In this document: positions 1 through 7,860 of the stretch, piece by piece
Layout: each line of letters starts with the position of its first letter
How positions within the stretch are numbered: the stretch's first letter is position 1
Origin: Acidobacteriota bacterium
GTDB lineage: Bacteria > Actinomycetota > Acidimicrobiia > Acidimicrobiales > Acidimicrobilacustridaceae
Direction: 5' to 3'
Assembly: GCA_018969405.1 (NCBI GenBank)
Contig: JAGWYK010000012.1
Location: 1-44,411, forward strand
DNA: 44,411 bases
The notes under the pieces: model-generated
Database searches by the model: none
The model's input: only the letters and a program-made list of their open reading frames with translations
Told to the model about the DNA's origin: nothing
Position numbers and translations under genes: made by a program

Positions 1-74
1 AGAGCCCAACAGCCGGCGAGGGCGTTGGCGAAGATGACGAACCAGGACCAGGACTGGTGGAGGTCGAGCAGCAC
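1..74 (-). CDS. N-terminus of a membrane protein (partial)
   Basis: Only the first 24 codons lie in the window; the gene runs off the left edge. Read on the minus strand from a GTG at 74, the peptide begins VLLDLHQSWSWFVIFANALA, a short polar start followed by a hydrophobic, aromatic-rich stretch typical of a first membrane segment. The start lies 12 bases after the stop of the MhuD-like gene on the same strand, and an in-frame stop just upstream excludes an earlier start. The same-strand, short-gap arrangement suggests co-transcription. Function is not recognisable from this fragment. Confidence 0.5.
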   Translation of the reverse strand, partial: MLLDLHQSWSWFVIFANALAGCWA

Positions 75-86
75 GACGTCAGTGCA

Positions 87-482
87 TCAGTTCGTCGGGG
101 CGGCGCTGACCACCGGCACGTACGACCAGATCTCGCTGGCCACGCCGGCCGGACGAGCCGCACCCTCGCCTCCGGGATGCCCGCCCGGGTGACCACCGGG
201 GTGACCGCCGGGATGACCACCCTGCGCGGCGCCCGGGTCTCCGGCGGTGCCGCGATGACCGTCGGCGAACGACGGCGAGGCCACCCAGGCCTCGAAGGCC
301 GCCTCGTCGCGCCAGCGGGTGATGACCAGCCACTGGGTCCGGCCATCGGTGGGCTTGAGCAGTTCGAACCCCTCGAAGCCATCGGCCCCGTCGACGGCCC
401 CGGCCCGGGCGGCGAAGCGATGGGCGAGTTCGTCGCCGGCCTCGGCCGGCACGGTGATGGCGTTGATGCGGATGATCGACAT
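87..482 (-). CDS. MhuD-like haem-degrading monooxygenase with a His-Pro-Gly-Gly repeat
   Basis: 131 residues. Residues 1-78 match the antibiotic-biosynthesis-monooxygenase fold and resemble mycobacterial MhuD, which opens haem to release iron: N7 in the opening RINAITVP strand and W66 in FEAWVASP sit at the positions of the MhuD catalytic Asn and Trp. The haem-ligand region reads SFADGHRG, with His at 76 rather than 75, so the ligand assignment is uncertain. Residues 88-105 are a Gly-Gly-His-Pro repeat absent from the usual roughly 105-residue family members; a normal last beta-strand (IWSYVPVV) follows. The gene lies divergent to the methionine aminopeptidase gene and upstream of a membrane protein gene. 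I see no clear -10 element or Shine-Dalgarno site. Family assignment is good; haem degradation is inferred. Confidence 0.75.
   Translation of the reverse strand: MSIIRINAITVPAEAGDELAHRFAARAGAVDGADGFEGFELLKPTDGRTQWLVITRWRDEAAFEAWVASPSFADGHRGTAGDPGAAQGGHPGGHPGGHPGGHPGGEGAARPAGVASEIWSYVPVVSAAPTN
168..221 (-). repeat. 12-bp tandem repeat coding Gly-Gly-His-Pro
   Basis: About four copies of a 12-base unit code for the Gly-Gly-His-Pro repeat near the C-terminus of the MhuD-like protein. Copies differ by only a few bases, which suggests recent slippage expansion. Confidence 0.7.
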
Positions 483-531
483 GGCAGCATCGTTGTCGCC
501 CCGCGCCGGTCGCGCCAGTCCGATGCACTCC

Positions 532-537
532 TAGACT
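532..537 (+). promoter_or_regulatory. -10 element TAGACT, leaderless start of the aminopeptidase gene
   Basis: TAGACT ends 9 bases before the ATG at 547, so transcription would begin at or within a few bases of the start codon. No Shine-Dalgarno site and no convincing -35 box are visible. Confidence 0.6.
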
Positions 538-546
538 CCGACCACC

Positions 547-1473
547 ATGTTGAAGGCCAATGACCCCTGCTGGTGCGGCAGCGGCGCCAAGTTCAAGCGC
601 TGTCACCGTTCGCCCGAGCAGCAGCTGCGACCGGGGAACCTCAGCCCCTGGCGCACCGTGCCCGCCGAGATCCCCCGCCCCGACTACGCCGAGACCGGTG
701 AGCCGGTCCGGCGCCCCGAACCCCGGGTGAAGTCCCCCGAGGTCATCGAGCGCATGCGCCGGGCCTGTCGCGCGGCGGCCGAGGTGCTCGAGATCGGCGC
801 GGCGGCCATCGCGCCGGGGGTCACCACCGACGCCATCGACGCCATCGTGCATCAGGCCTACATCGATCGCGGCGGCTATCCGAGCACGCTGAACTACCGC
901 GGCTATCCGAAGTCGCTGTGCACCTCGGTCAACGAGGTCATCTGCCACGGCATCCCCGACGATCGTCCGCTGCGCGAGGGCGACATCGTGAACCTGGACG
1001 TCACCATCTTCCTCGACGGCGTGCACGGTGACACCAACGCCACCTATCCGGTGGGCGCGGTGGACGATGAGTCGCGTCGGCTCGTGGAGGTCACCCGCGA
1101 GTGCCTGGCCCGCGGCATCGCCGCGGTCGGCCCCGGTCGACCCTTCTCCGACATCGGTCGCGCCATCGAGGAGCACGCCACCGCCAATCGTCTCGAGGTG
1201 GTGCGGGCCTTCGTGGGTCACGGCATCGGCGAGCAGTTCCACACCGATCTGCAGATCCCGCACTACTACGAGCCCCGGTTCACCGCCGTGATGGAACCCG
1301 GCATGATCTTCACCATCGAACCGATGATCTCCATGGGCACCGGCCAGCACCGGATCTGGCCCGATGACTGGACGGCGGTGACCGCCGATGGCAGCCGGAC
1401 CGCCCAGTTCGAGCACACCGTGCTCGTCACCGACGACGGCGTCGAGATCCTCACCCTCGTCGGCCGCGACTGA
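547..1473 (+). CDS. map: Methionine aminopeptidase, type I, with N-terminal SEC-C zinc motif
   Basis: 308 residues. Removes the initiator methionine from new proteins. Residues 6-20 (DPCWCGSGAKFKRCH) form a SEC-C zinc-binding motif, followed by a linker and the pita-bread peptidase domain from about residue 64. The five metal ligands are visible: D151 (NLDVTIF), D162 (HGDTNAT), H225 (VGHGIG), E258 (TIEPM) and E289 (FEHTVL); H134 in VICHGIP is the usual substrate-side His. SEC-C motifs occur in some bacterial MetAPs and in SecA, where they bind zinc and can contact the ribosome, so the motif may dock the enzyme near the exit tunnel (inference). The upstream -10 hexamer and lack of Shine-Dalgarno site suggest a leaderless mRNA. 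It is followed after three bases by the next reading frame. Confidence 0.95.
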   Translation: MLKANDPCWCGSGAKFKRCHRSPEQQLRPGNLSPWRTVPAEIPRPDYAETGEPVRRPEPRVKSPEVIERMRRACRAAAEVLEIGAAAIAPGVTTDAIDAIVHQAYIDRGGYPSTLNYRGYPKSLCTSVNEVICHGIPDDRPLREGDIVNLDVTIFLDGVHGDTNATYPVGAVDDESRRLVEVTRECLARGIAAVGPGRPFSDIGRAIEEHATANRLEVVRAFVGHGIGEQFHTDLQIPHYYEPRFTAVMEPGMIFTIEPMISMGTGQHRIWPDDWTAVTADGSRTAQFEHTVLVTDDGVEILTLVGRD

Positions 1474-1476
1474 CCC

Positions 1477-1824
1477 GTGCAGCACGCCGGTCTCACGCTC
1501 GCCACCCTCGAGGTGGACGGTCAACTCCTGCGCCTGCTCACCGCCAGTCTCATGGTGGTGCGGCGGCCCGACGTCGCCGCGCTGGACTGGGAGGTGGTGG
1601 CCACCACGCTGCCCGAGGAACCGATCGGCCAGCGACCCTGTCAGCTGGTGATGACCGAGCTGGTCGAGGGTCGTCTTCTCCGTGGCGACGCGTTCGTCGT
1701 ACGCTCCGACGAGCAGCGCCATGTGTTCCGCGGTGCCGGACCGCTCGACGGCCTGCCTCCCGGCCTGCTGCCCGAACCGCTCCCCGAACTGCACCCGAGC
1801 GACGATCCCGAGGATCCCCGATGA
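1477..1824 (+). CDS. Uncharacterised 115-residue protein
   Basis: Starts with GTG three bases after the aminopeptidase stop and ends by an ATGA overlap with the ABC ATPase gene, so it is part of the same transcription unit. I do not recognise a family. The first 90 residues look like a small beta-rich domain (alternating hydrophobic strands such as LATLEVDG, LDWEVVATTL and QLVMTELVEGRLLRGDAFVV, then HVFRGAGPLDG); the last 25 are Pro/Asp/Glu-rich and likely disordered. There is no signal peptide, membrane segment or metal motif. The strong third-position GC bias and tight fit between neighbours support a real gene. An ATG at 1552 is a possible later start but would remove two predicted strands. 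Confidence 0.65.
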   Translation: MQHAGLTLATLEVDGQLLRLLTASLMVVRRPDVAALDWEVVATTLPEEPIGQRPCQLVMTELVEGRLLRGDAFVVRSDEQRHVFRGAGPLDGLPPGLLPEPLPELHPSDDPEDPR

Positions 1825-2813
1825 CCACCACCAGTCCCACCGTCGACACCGATGAGGTGATCCGCACCGAGGCGCTCACCAAGCGCTACCCGGGCGATGT
1901 CCTCGCCGTGGACGGACTCGACCTCTCGGTGCGCCGCGGGGAGATCTTCGGCCTGCTGGGACCCAACGGCGCCGGCAAGAGCACCACCGCCGGCATGCTC
2001 ACCACCCGGGTGCTCCCCACCTCCGGGCGCGCCCTGGTGGGAGGTGTGGATGTGGTGGCCCAGCCGGCCCGCGCCAAGCGCCTCATCGGCGTGGTGCCCC
2101 AGACCAACACCCTGGACCGCTCGTTGAACGTCTGGGAGAACCTCTACTACCACGGTCGGTTCTTCGGCATGCCGACCCGCACCGCCCGGTCGGAGGCCAC
2201 CCGCCTGCTCGAGCAGTTCCGCCTCGCCGAACGGGCGAAGGCCCCGGTGCTGGCGCTGTCGGGCGGCATGGCCCAGCGTCTCATGGTGGCCCGGGCCGTC
2301 ATGCATCGGCCCTCCATCCTGTTCCTCGACGAACCCACCGCCGGGCTCGATCCGCAGAGCCGCATCGCCCTGTGGGAGATCCTCGGCGAACTGCACGGCG
2401 AGGGTCAGACCATCCTGCTCACCACGCACTACATGGAGGAGGCCGACCAGCTCTGCGATCGCCTCGCCATCATCGATCACGGCCGCATGCTCGCCCTCGA
2501 CACCCCCGAACGGCTCAAGCGCTCGGTGGGCGCCGACACCATCATCACCATCAGCACCGGCGGCACCACCAGCGGCGGCACCGCCGATCTCGAGGCCTTC
2601 GGGGCCCGCCTCATGGACACCATCGCCGGGGCCACCGGCGTGGCCGCCAACAGCAGCAGCGTGATCCTCGAGGTGCAGGGGGCGCGAGGTGTGCTGCCCG
2701 CCGTGGTCGCCCAGGCCGAGGCCGCCGATGTGGTGGTCACCGATCTGCGTCTCGAGGAGCCCAGCCTCGAGACCGTCTTCATCAACCTCACCGGGAAGGA
2801 CCTGCGCGAATGA
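1821..2813 (+). CDS. ABC transporter ATP-binding protein, DrrA/ABC-2 export type
   Basis: 330 residues. The nucleotide-binding half of an ABC-2 exporter. Walker A is at 47-55 (GPNGAGKST), the Q-loop Gln at 94, the signature at 146-150 (LSGGM), Walker B at 166-171 (ILFLDE) and the switch His at 203 (TTHYMEEAD). A C-terminal extension from about residue 230 to 330 with two alternating beta/alpha segments is typical of DrrA-type ATPases. It overlaps the preceding gene by ATGA and the permease gene by ATGA, so the two transporter subunits are translationally coupled. Related proteins export drugs, lipids or polysaccharides; the substrate here cannot be read from sequence. Confidence 0.93.
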   Translation: MTTTSPTVDTDEVIRTEALTKRYPGDVLAVDGLDLSVRRGEIFGLLGPNGAGKSTTAGMLTTRVLPTSGRALVGGVDVVAQPARAKRLIGVVPQTNTLDRSLNVWENLYYHGRFFGMPTRTARSEATRLLEQFRLAERAKAPVLALSGGMAQRLMVARAVMHRPSILFLDEPTAGLDPQSRIALWEILGELHGEGQTILLTTHYMEEADQLCDRLAIIDHGRMLALDTPERLKRSVGADTIITISTGGTTSGGTADLEAFGARLMDTIAGATGVAANSSSVILEVQGARGVLPAVVAQAEAADVVVTDLRLEEPSLETVFINLTGKDLRE

Positions 2814-3640
2814 GCGCCATCGACGTACCCACCGAGTCCAGCTCCACCCGGTCGGCCGCGGTCAGCGCCTTCGGTGCGCTGCTGGCCCGCGATCTCCATG
2901 TGCTGCGCCTGAATCTGCGCGAGTTCCTCCCCCGCACCCTGCTGCAGCCGCTGCTGCTGGTGTTCGTGTTCGCCTACGTCTTCCCCAAGATCGGTCAGGG
3001 CGTGGGCGGTGGCGGCGCGGCGGCCTCCAACTTCTCCACTCTGCTGGTGGCCGGTGTGGTGGGCCTCGCCGTGCTGTTCCAGGGTGTGCAGTCGGTGGCG
3101 CTGCCGCTGGTCACCGAGTTCGGCATCACCCGCGAGATCGAGGACCGCGTGCTGGCCCCGCTGCCCATCGAGTTCGTGGCCATCGAGAAGATCGTGTCGG
3201 GCGCGCTGCAGAGCGCGTTCTCGGCGGTGATCGTGTTCCCCATCGCCCTGTTCGTGCCGGCCACCCCGGTGCATCTGACCATCCACTGGGTGCTGCTGCT
3301 CACCATCACCCCGCTGGCCTGCCTCATGTGCGGCGCCCTCGGTCTGATGTTCGGCACCGTGTTCAACCCCCGCACCATCCCGATGCTGTTCGGCGTGGTG
3401 GTGCTGCCCATCACCTTCCTCGGCTGCATCTACTACCCGTGGGCCGCACTCGCTCCCATCAAGTGGCTGCAGATCGGCGTGCTGGCCAATCCTCTCGTGT
3501 ACGTCACCGAGGGGTTCCGCGCCGCCCTCACCAGTGCCCCCACCATGTCACTGTGGGCCATCTACCCGATGCTGATCGTGCTCACGGCGCTGTTCACGGT
3601 GATCGCCCTGCGGAACTTCCGCCGCCGCGTCATCGCCTGA
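2810..3640 (+). CDS. ABC-2 type transporter permease
   Basis: 276 residues. Membrane half of the exporter encoded just upstream. After about 25 polar residues, an amphipathic stretch (LLARDLHVLRLNLREFLPR) precedes about six hydrophobic segments, near residues 43-60, 78-98, 130-150, 158-178, 192-212 and 250-268, the layout of DrrB-like ABC-2 permeases. The ATG overlaps the ATPase stop codon, fixing the start. The segment GITREIEDRVLAPLP between the second and third helices matches the conserved cytoplasmic loop of the family. Substrate unknown. Confidence 0.9.
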   Translation: MSAIDVPTESSSTRSAAVSAFGALLARDLHVLRLNLREFLPRTLLQPLLLVFVFAYVFPKIGQGVGGGGAAASNFSTLLVAGVVGLAVLFQGVQSVALPLVTEFGITREIEDRVLAPLPIEFVAIEKIVSGALQSAFSAVIVFPIALFVPATPVHLTIHWVLLLTITPLACLMCGALGLMFGTVFNPRTIPMLFGVVVLPITFLGCIYYPWAALAPIKWLQIGVLANPLVYVTEGFRAALTSAPTMSLWAIYPMLIVLTALFTVIALRNFRRRVIA

Positions 3641-3662
3641 GTCCGCCGGCAGCGCCCGGAAC

Positions 3663-3668
3663 TACGGT
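3663..3668 (+). promoter_or_regulatory. -10 element TACGGT, leaderless start of the Dabb gene
   Basis: TACGGT ends six bases before the ATG at 3675. It lies only 23 bases after the permease stop, giving the small downstream gene its own promoter. Confidence 0.55.
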
Positions 3669-3674
3669 GGCGTC

Positions 3675-3974
3675 ATGTTCCGTCATGTCGTGACCTTCCG
3701 CTGGAACGCCGAGTCCACCCCCGCCCAGCGCGAGGCGTTGGGCGCCGCGCTCGCCACGCTCCCGGCCGCCATCGGCGAGATCCGGCGCTACCACTTCGGG
3801 CCCGACGCCGGCATCAACCCCGGCAACTTCGAATTCGCCGTGGTCGCCGACTTCGACGATGTGGCCGGCTACCTCGTCTATCGCGACCATCCCGAGCATG
3901 GGCGCATCATCGGCGAACTCATCGCCCCCTACGTCGAGACCAGGGCGGCGGTGCAGTTCGAACTGTCGGACTGA
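3675..3974 (+). CDS. Dabb (stress-responsive A/B barrel) domain protein
   Basis: 99 residues, a single complete Dabb domain: the opening strand FRHVVTFRW, a helix rich in Ala (PAQREALGAALATLP), then the typical YHFGPDAG...NFEFAVVADFDD block and the YRDHPEHGRII helix. Such domains form dimeric alpha+beta barrels; a few plant and bacterial members are enzymes, most are unassigned. It ends six bases before the convergent end of the minus-strand deacetylase gene. Fold assignment is firm, function unknown. Confidence 0.85.
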   Translation: MFRHVVTFRWNAESTPAQREALGAALATLPAAIGEIRRYHFGPDAGINPGNFEFAVVADFDDVAGYLVYRDHPEHGRIIGELIAPYVETRAAVQFELSD

Positions 3975-3980
3975 GCCGTC

Positions 3981-4823
3981 TCAGTCGAACAGCGAGGAGC
4001 TGAAGGGTGCGCCCTCGGCCCGTTCACCGTCGAGGGCGATGAACCACTCGGTGCCGAAGGCCGATGCGAAGACCTCGGTCGGCATGGCGAAGAAGAACGA
4101 GTCGGGTCCGATCTGGCTGCGGTGGGCGGCCATGGCGGCGCGCTTGGTGTCGATGACGGTCGAGACATCCACGGCATGGGTGATGAGCGCTTCGGGGGAG
4201 CCGAACTCGCCGCGTTCGGCCGCCTCGGCCCGTCGCTTCATCTGCTCCACGGTCTCGCCCTCGAGCTCGCTCTCGATCTCCTCTTCGAACTCGGCGGCCA
4301 GTTCGGGACGCTGCTTCATCTGGGCCAGGATGCGATCGCGGTTCATGGTGGACTGGAACACCCGATCGACCCCGACCATCTCGGCGGCGAGTCGTCCCAC
4401 CCGATGGACCTGGATGTGATCCGGGTGGCCATACCCACCATGGGAGTCGTAGATGGTGAGCACATCGGCATCGACATCGCGCAGGATGGCAGCCAGTCGC
4501 TCGGCCGCCTCGGTGACATCGGCCTGCCAGAAGCAGAGCGGATTCTCGTTCGACGGCTCACCGATCATCCCGCTGTCCTCGTAGCCGAGGAACTCGACAC
4601 GATGCAGTCCCATGATCTCGGCGGCCCGATGGGTCTCGACGACGCGTCGCTCCCACAGGGCCTCACCCTCGGCGAGCACCCCCGGCTGGGGTTCGCCCTT
4701 CTCGCCACGGGTGGCGGTGACGAGCACGACACGATGGCCGGCCTGCGCCGCCAACGTCATGGTGCCGCCGGTGGCGATGGCCTCATCGTCGGGATGGGCG
4801 TGGAAGCAGACGAGCGTGGCCAT
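3981..4823 (-). CDS. LmbE/PIG-L family zinc deacetylase (Mca/MshB-like)
   Basis: 280 residues. The family hydrolyses N-acetyl-glucosamine-type amides; actinobacterial members include MshB and Mca of mycothiol metabolism. The metal motif AHPDDE is at residues 9-14 (H10, D12, D13), and the second half of the site is GYGHPDHIQVHR in the middle of the chain. A Glu-rich helical insertion (EFEEEIESELEGETVEQ) precedes the last third, and ISxx-like HRSQIGPDSFFF near the end is usual for this group. The ATG overlaps the stop of the racemase gene (ATGA), so it is the last gene of a three-gene operon. Mycothiol-conjugate amidase is plausible, but the substrate cannot be fixed. Confidence 0.85.
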   Translation of the reverse strand: MATLVCFHAHPDDEAIATGGTMTLAAQAGHRVVLVTATRGEKGEPQPGVLAEGEALWERRVVETHRAAEIMGLHRVEFLGYEDSGMIGEPSNENPLCFWQADVTEAAERLAAILRDVDADVLTIYDSHGGYGHPDHIQVHRVGRLAAEMVGVDRVFQSTMNRDRILAQMKQRPELAAEFEEEIESELEGETVEQMKRRAEAAERGEFGSPEALITHAVDVSTVIDTKRAAMAAHRSQIGPDSFFFAMPTEVFASAFGTEWFIALDGERAEGAPFSSSLFD

Positions 4824-5971
4824 CAGGCGATGGCGCCGTCGGCCCGCAGGGCGGCGATGCGATCGGCATCGGCCACGCCCCACTCGGCGAGCACCTCATC
4901 GGTGTGCTGACCGGGATGCGACGGGGGCCGTTGGATGCCCTCGGTGGTCCGGGAGAACCGGGGTGCCGGCGCCGGCTGGACCACGCCGGCCACCTCGACG
5001 AAGGCGTTGCGGGCGACCATGTGCGGATGGGTCGTGGCCTCACCCAGCGACAGGATGGGCGCCACACAGGCATCGGAGCCGTCGAAGATGGCGGCCCATT
5101 CGTCGCGGGTCCTCGTGGCGATGACCGCGGCGAGACGCTCCTTGAGATGGGGCCACAGCGCACGGTCGTTCTGCCGGGCGAACTCCTCGTCGCCGGCGAG
5201 CCCGGTCCTCTCGAGCAGCTCGGCGTAGAACTGCGGTTCGATGGCGCCCACCGACAGGAACTTCCCGTCCGCACACTCGTAGACCTCGTAGTAGTGCGCA
5301 CCGGTGTCGAGCATGTTGACCCCGCGCTCGTCGGACCACAGCCCCATGGCCATGAACCCGTGCATGAAGGTGGTGAGCACCGCGGTGCCGTCGACCATGG
5401 CGGCGTCGACGACCTGACCGCGCCCCGAGGTGCGGGCCTCGATGATGCCGCAGGCGATGCCGAAGGCCAGCAGCATGCCGCCACCACCGAAGTCACCCAC
5501 CAGATTCAGCGGGGGCTGCGGACGCTCCTCGGGACGGCCGATGGCGCCGAGCGCCCCGGCGATGGCGATGTAGTTCATGTCGTGGCCGGCCATGGGCGCC
5601 ATGGGACCGTGCTGTCCCCACCCCGTCATGCGGCCGTAGACGAGCCTCGGGTTGCGGGCCAGGCACGCATCGGGTCCGATGCCGAGGCGTTCGGTGACCC
5701 CGGGTCGGAAGCCTTCGATGAGCGCATCGGCCTGTTCGACCAGACCGAGCACCGTCTCGACCCCGGCCGGGTTCTTGAGATCGACGGCGATCGAACGACG
5801 ACCGCGGTTCATCACGTCCTTGGGCGGCGTGGCCGGGTCGCCGCCGTAGACCTGGCCGGCGCGATCGACGCGGATGACATCCGCGCCCATGTCGGCCAGC
5901 ATCATCGCGGTGAAGGGTCCCGGCCCGATGCCGGCGATCTCGACGACGCGGACACCTGCGAGTGGTCCCAT
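4823..5971 (-). CDS. mcr: CaiB/BaiF CoA-transferase-fold protein, alpha-methylacyl-CoA racemase type
   Basis: 382 residues. The protein follows mycobacterial alpha-methylacyl-CoA racemase throughout, and all three residues used by that enzyme are present: H130 (AGHDMNY), D160 (NLVGDFGGG) and E245 (GAIEPQFY). The enzyme interconverts R and S 2-methyl-branched acyl-CoA esters, needed to oxidise branched-chain lipids and sterol side chains. The ATG at 5971 is preceded by AGGAG at a suitable distance, which decides the start. It lies 37 bases after the alpha/beta hydrolase gene and overlaps the deacetylase gene. Racemase is preferred over CoA-transferase because of the His/Asp/Glu set. Confidence 0.9.
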   Translation of the reverse strand: MGPLAGVRVVEIAGIGPGPFTAMMLADMGADVIRVDRAGQVYGGDPATPPKDVMNRGRRSIAVDLKNPAGVETVLGLVEQADALIEGFRPGVTERLGIGPDACLARNPRLVYGRMTGWGQHGPMAPMAGHDMNYIAIAGALGAIGRPEERPQPPLNLVGDFGGGGMLLAFGIACGIIEARTSGRGQVVDAAMVDGTAVLTTFMHGFMAMGLWSDERGVNMLDTGAHYYEVYECADGKFLSVGAIEPQFYAELLERTGLAGDEEFARQNDRALWPHLKERLAAVIATRTRDEWAAIFDGSDACVAPILSLGEATTHPHMVARNAFVEVAGVVQPAPAPRFSRTTEGIQRPPSHPGQHTDEVLAEWGVADADRIAALRADGAIA

Positions 5972-6008
5972 GTTCTGCTCCTGTGCTGAGTGTGCTCGGA
6001 CGGTCGGT

Positions 6009-6881
6009 TCAGGCCACCCGGGCGGCCATCGAGGTGACGTGTTCGATGATGGTCGACCAGTAGTACCGAGGGATGTCATGGCCCATGCCCTCGAGGCGGA
6101 GGAACTCGCAGCCCCGCAGGCATTCGGCGGTGCGTTCCCCGCCGCTGATGGTGACGAGCGGATCGATCTCGCCGTGGATGACCAGAGCCGGGAGGTCGAG
6201 GGAACGGAGTCCCTCCGAACGCGAGGGTGAGGTGACGATGGCGATGAGCTGGGCGGTGACGCCATCGGGATGGAAGCAGCGGTCGAAGGCTCGGGCGTTG
6301 CGCTCGAGGATCCAGTCCTCGTCGCAGTGCTCCGGTCCCGCCAGCAGTCGCCCGGTGGCGATGGACTGTGCGAGGTACGCCTCGCGTTCGCGGGGCGCCG
6401 GTTCGAGCAGCACGGCCACCGCCTCGGGCGTGGGCTGACCCACGTCGGGATCACCGGTGGTGGACATGACCGAGGTGAGCGACAGCACGCGATCGGGTGC
6501 GTCGATGGCCATCTGCTGCACGATCATGCCGCCCATGGAGCCACCGAACAGGTGGGCGCGGGCCACACCGATGGCGTCGAGCAGCCCCCAGGCATCGGCC
6601 GCCATATCGGCGATGTGATAGGGCGCCTCGATGGGTTCGCCCTGCAGATAGCCGGCCACCGAGGCCATGAGGTCGATGTGGGTGGGGATCTTGGTGGAGA
6701 GCCCGACGTCGCGGTTGTCGAAGATGACCACATGGAAGCCGCGGTCGACGAAGGCCTGCACGAAGTCCGGCGACCACCAGGTGAGCTGGCAGCCCAGACC
6801 CATGACCAGCAGCAGGGTCGGATCGGCGGGGTCGCCGAAGGTCTCGTACTCGATCTCGATGCCATTGGACGCAGCACGCAT
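6009..6881 (-). CDS. Alpha/beta hydrolase
   Basis: 290 residues. Nucleophile elbow GGSMGG at 113-118 with S115, an early VMGLG oxyanion turn, the Asp in VIHGEIDPL and a C-terminal His in GMGHDIP complete the catalytic set. It resembles the broad epoxide-hydrolase/haloperoxidase/ester-hydrolase group. Start: an ATG at 6890 and one at 6881 are both possible; AGGAAGG occupies 6891-6897 (minus strand), immediately against the first ATG but nine bases from the second, so 6881 is chosen. First gene of the operon with the racemase and deacetylase; divergent from galT, 61 bases away. Substrate not known. Confidence 0.85.
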   Translation of the reverse strand: MRAASNGIEIEYETFGDPADPTLLLVMGLGCQLTWWSPDFVQAFVDRGFHVVIFDNRDVGLSTKIPTHIDLMASVAGYLQGEPIEAPYHIADMAADAWGLLDAIGVARAHLFGGSMGGMIVQQMAIDAPDRVLSLTSVMSTTGDPDVGQPTPEAVAVLLEPAPREREAYLAQSIATGRLLAGPEHCDEDWILERNARAFDRCFHPDGVTAQLIAIVTSPSRSEGLRSLDLPALVIHGEIDPLVTISGGERTAECLRGCEFLRLEGMGHDIPRYYWSTIIEHVTSMAARVA

Positions 6882-6928
6882 GGGCTGCATCCTTCCTGTC
6901 GGCCCCGTGGCGGTCAAGCGAGGACGAG

Positions 6929-6934
6929 TACCGT
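6929..6934 (+). promoter_or_regulatory. -10 element TACCGT, leaderless start of galT
   Basis: TACCGT ends eight bases before the GTG at 6943. The surrounding bases (GAGTACCGTCT) are also found before the UvrD-like gene at 9622-9632. Confidence 0.6.
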
Positions 6935-6942
6935 CTGCGGGC

Positions 6943-7860
6943 GTGACACCGGTCGACCCCTCCCCGGACGCGGCGGCCACCGCCGGCGAGCGCGTCGATC
7001 CGCTGTCGGGGGTGCCCGCCCGGATCGTGCCGACCCGGCAGGGTCGTCCAAACCTCCCCGACGGCAGCTGCCCGTTCTGCCCCGGCGGCCTCGAGGCCCC
7101 CGAGCCCTACACCGTGCGAGCCTTCCCCAACCGCTGGCCCCCCATGGACGGTGACCGCGCCGAGATCATCCTCTACTCCCCCGTGCACGACGCCGATCTC
7201 GGCACCCTCGATGCGGCGCAGGGCCGGGCGCTGGTGGATCTGTGGGCCGAACGATCGGCCGCACTCGGTTCCCGCGACGACGTCGCGTACGTGCTGATCT
7301 TCGAGAACCGCGGCCCCGAGGTCGGCGCCACCATCGCCCATCCCCATGGGCAGCTGTACGCGTTCGAGTCGGTGCCGCCGGCGGCGCTGGTGGAACTCAC
7401 CCGCCCCGACGCCGAGGCCGCCCTCGAACCCGCTGCCCATGCCGATCGACTCGTCATCGACGGCGATCACTGGTGCGCCTGGGTGCCCTTCGCCGCCGGA
7501 TGGCCCTACGAGCTGCTCGTGGCACCGCGCCGGGCCGTGCCCGACCTCCCCTCCCTCGACGATCGCGGCCGTGACCATCTCGCCGCCATCCTCACCGAGC
7601 TGGTGGCGCGCCTCGATGCCCTGTTCGACGCGCCGATGCCCTACATGCTGTGGATCCATCAGCGACCCTTCGACGGAGTCGACCGACCCGCGGCGCGGAT
7701 GCATGTGCACATCGCCCCGCTGCTGCGCGCCGCCGGTGTGCGCCGCTTCGTCGCCGCCGGTGAACTGGGCAGCGGCGTGCTGTTCAACCCCGTCGATCCC
7801 GTCACTGCAGCGGCTGCCCTGCGCGACATCCGGCGCGACATCCGGCGCGACCTCCGATGA
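6943..7860 (+). CDS. galT: Galactose-1-phosphate uridylyltransferase
   Basis: 305 residues. Second enzyme of the Leloir pathway, swapping UMP between UDP-glucose and galactose-1-phosphate. The catalytic HPHGQ motif is at 133-137, the zinc pair CPFC at 43-46, and the second-domain signature MHVHIAPLLR lies near residue 260. It is shorter than the E. coli enzyme (about 348) but within the range of actinobacterial GalT. The GTG start is chosen because it lies eight bases downstream of a -10 hexamer and no Shine-Dalgarno site is seen. The last 11 residues are a duplicated DIRR/DLR tail made by a 12-bp repeat. It overlaps galK by ATGA. Confidence 0.92.
   Translation: MTPVDPSPDAAATAGERVDPLSGVPARIVPTRQGRPNLPDGSCPFCPGGLEAPEPYTVRAFPNRWPPMDGDRAEIILYSPVHDADLGTLDAAQGRALVDLWAERSAALGSRDDVAYVLIFENRGPEVGATIAHPHGQLYAFESVPPAALVELTRPDAEAALEPAAHADRLVIDGDHWCAWVPFAAGWPYELLVAPRRAVPDLPSLDDRGRDHLAAILTELVARLDALFDAPMPYMLWIHQRPFDGVDRPAARMHVHIAPLLRAAGVRRFVAAGELGSGVLFNPVDPVTAAAALRDIRRDIRRDLR
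7822..7857 (+). repeat. 12-bp tandem repeat at the end of galT
   Basis: Two exact copies and one degenerate copy of CGCGACATCCGG encode the DIRRDIRRDLR tail of GalT; the last copy runs into the galT stop and galK start. Confidence 0.75.

Noticed and set aside
79-1794. Very long minus-strand open frame opposite the aminopeptidase gene
   Set aside because: Its translation is His/Gly/Asp-rich low-complexity text without domains, whereas the plus-strand frame is a complete methionine aminopeptidase; it is a high-GC shadow.
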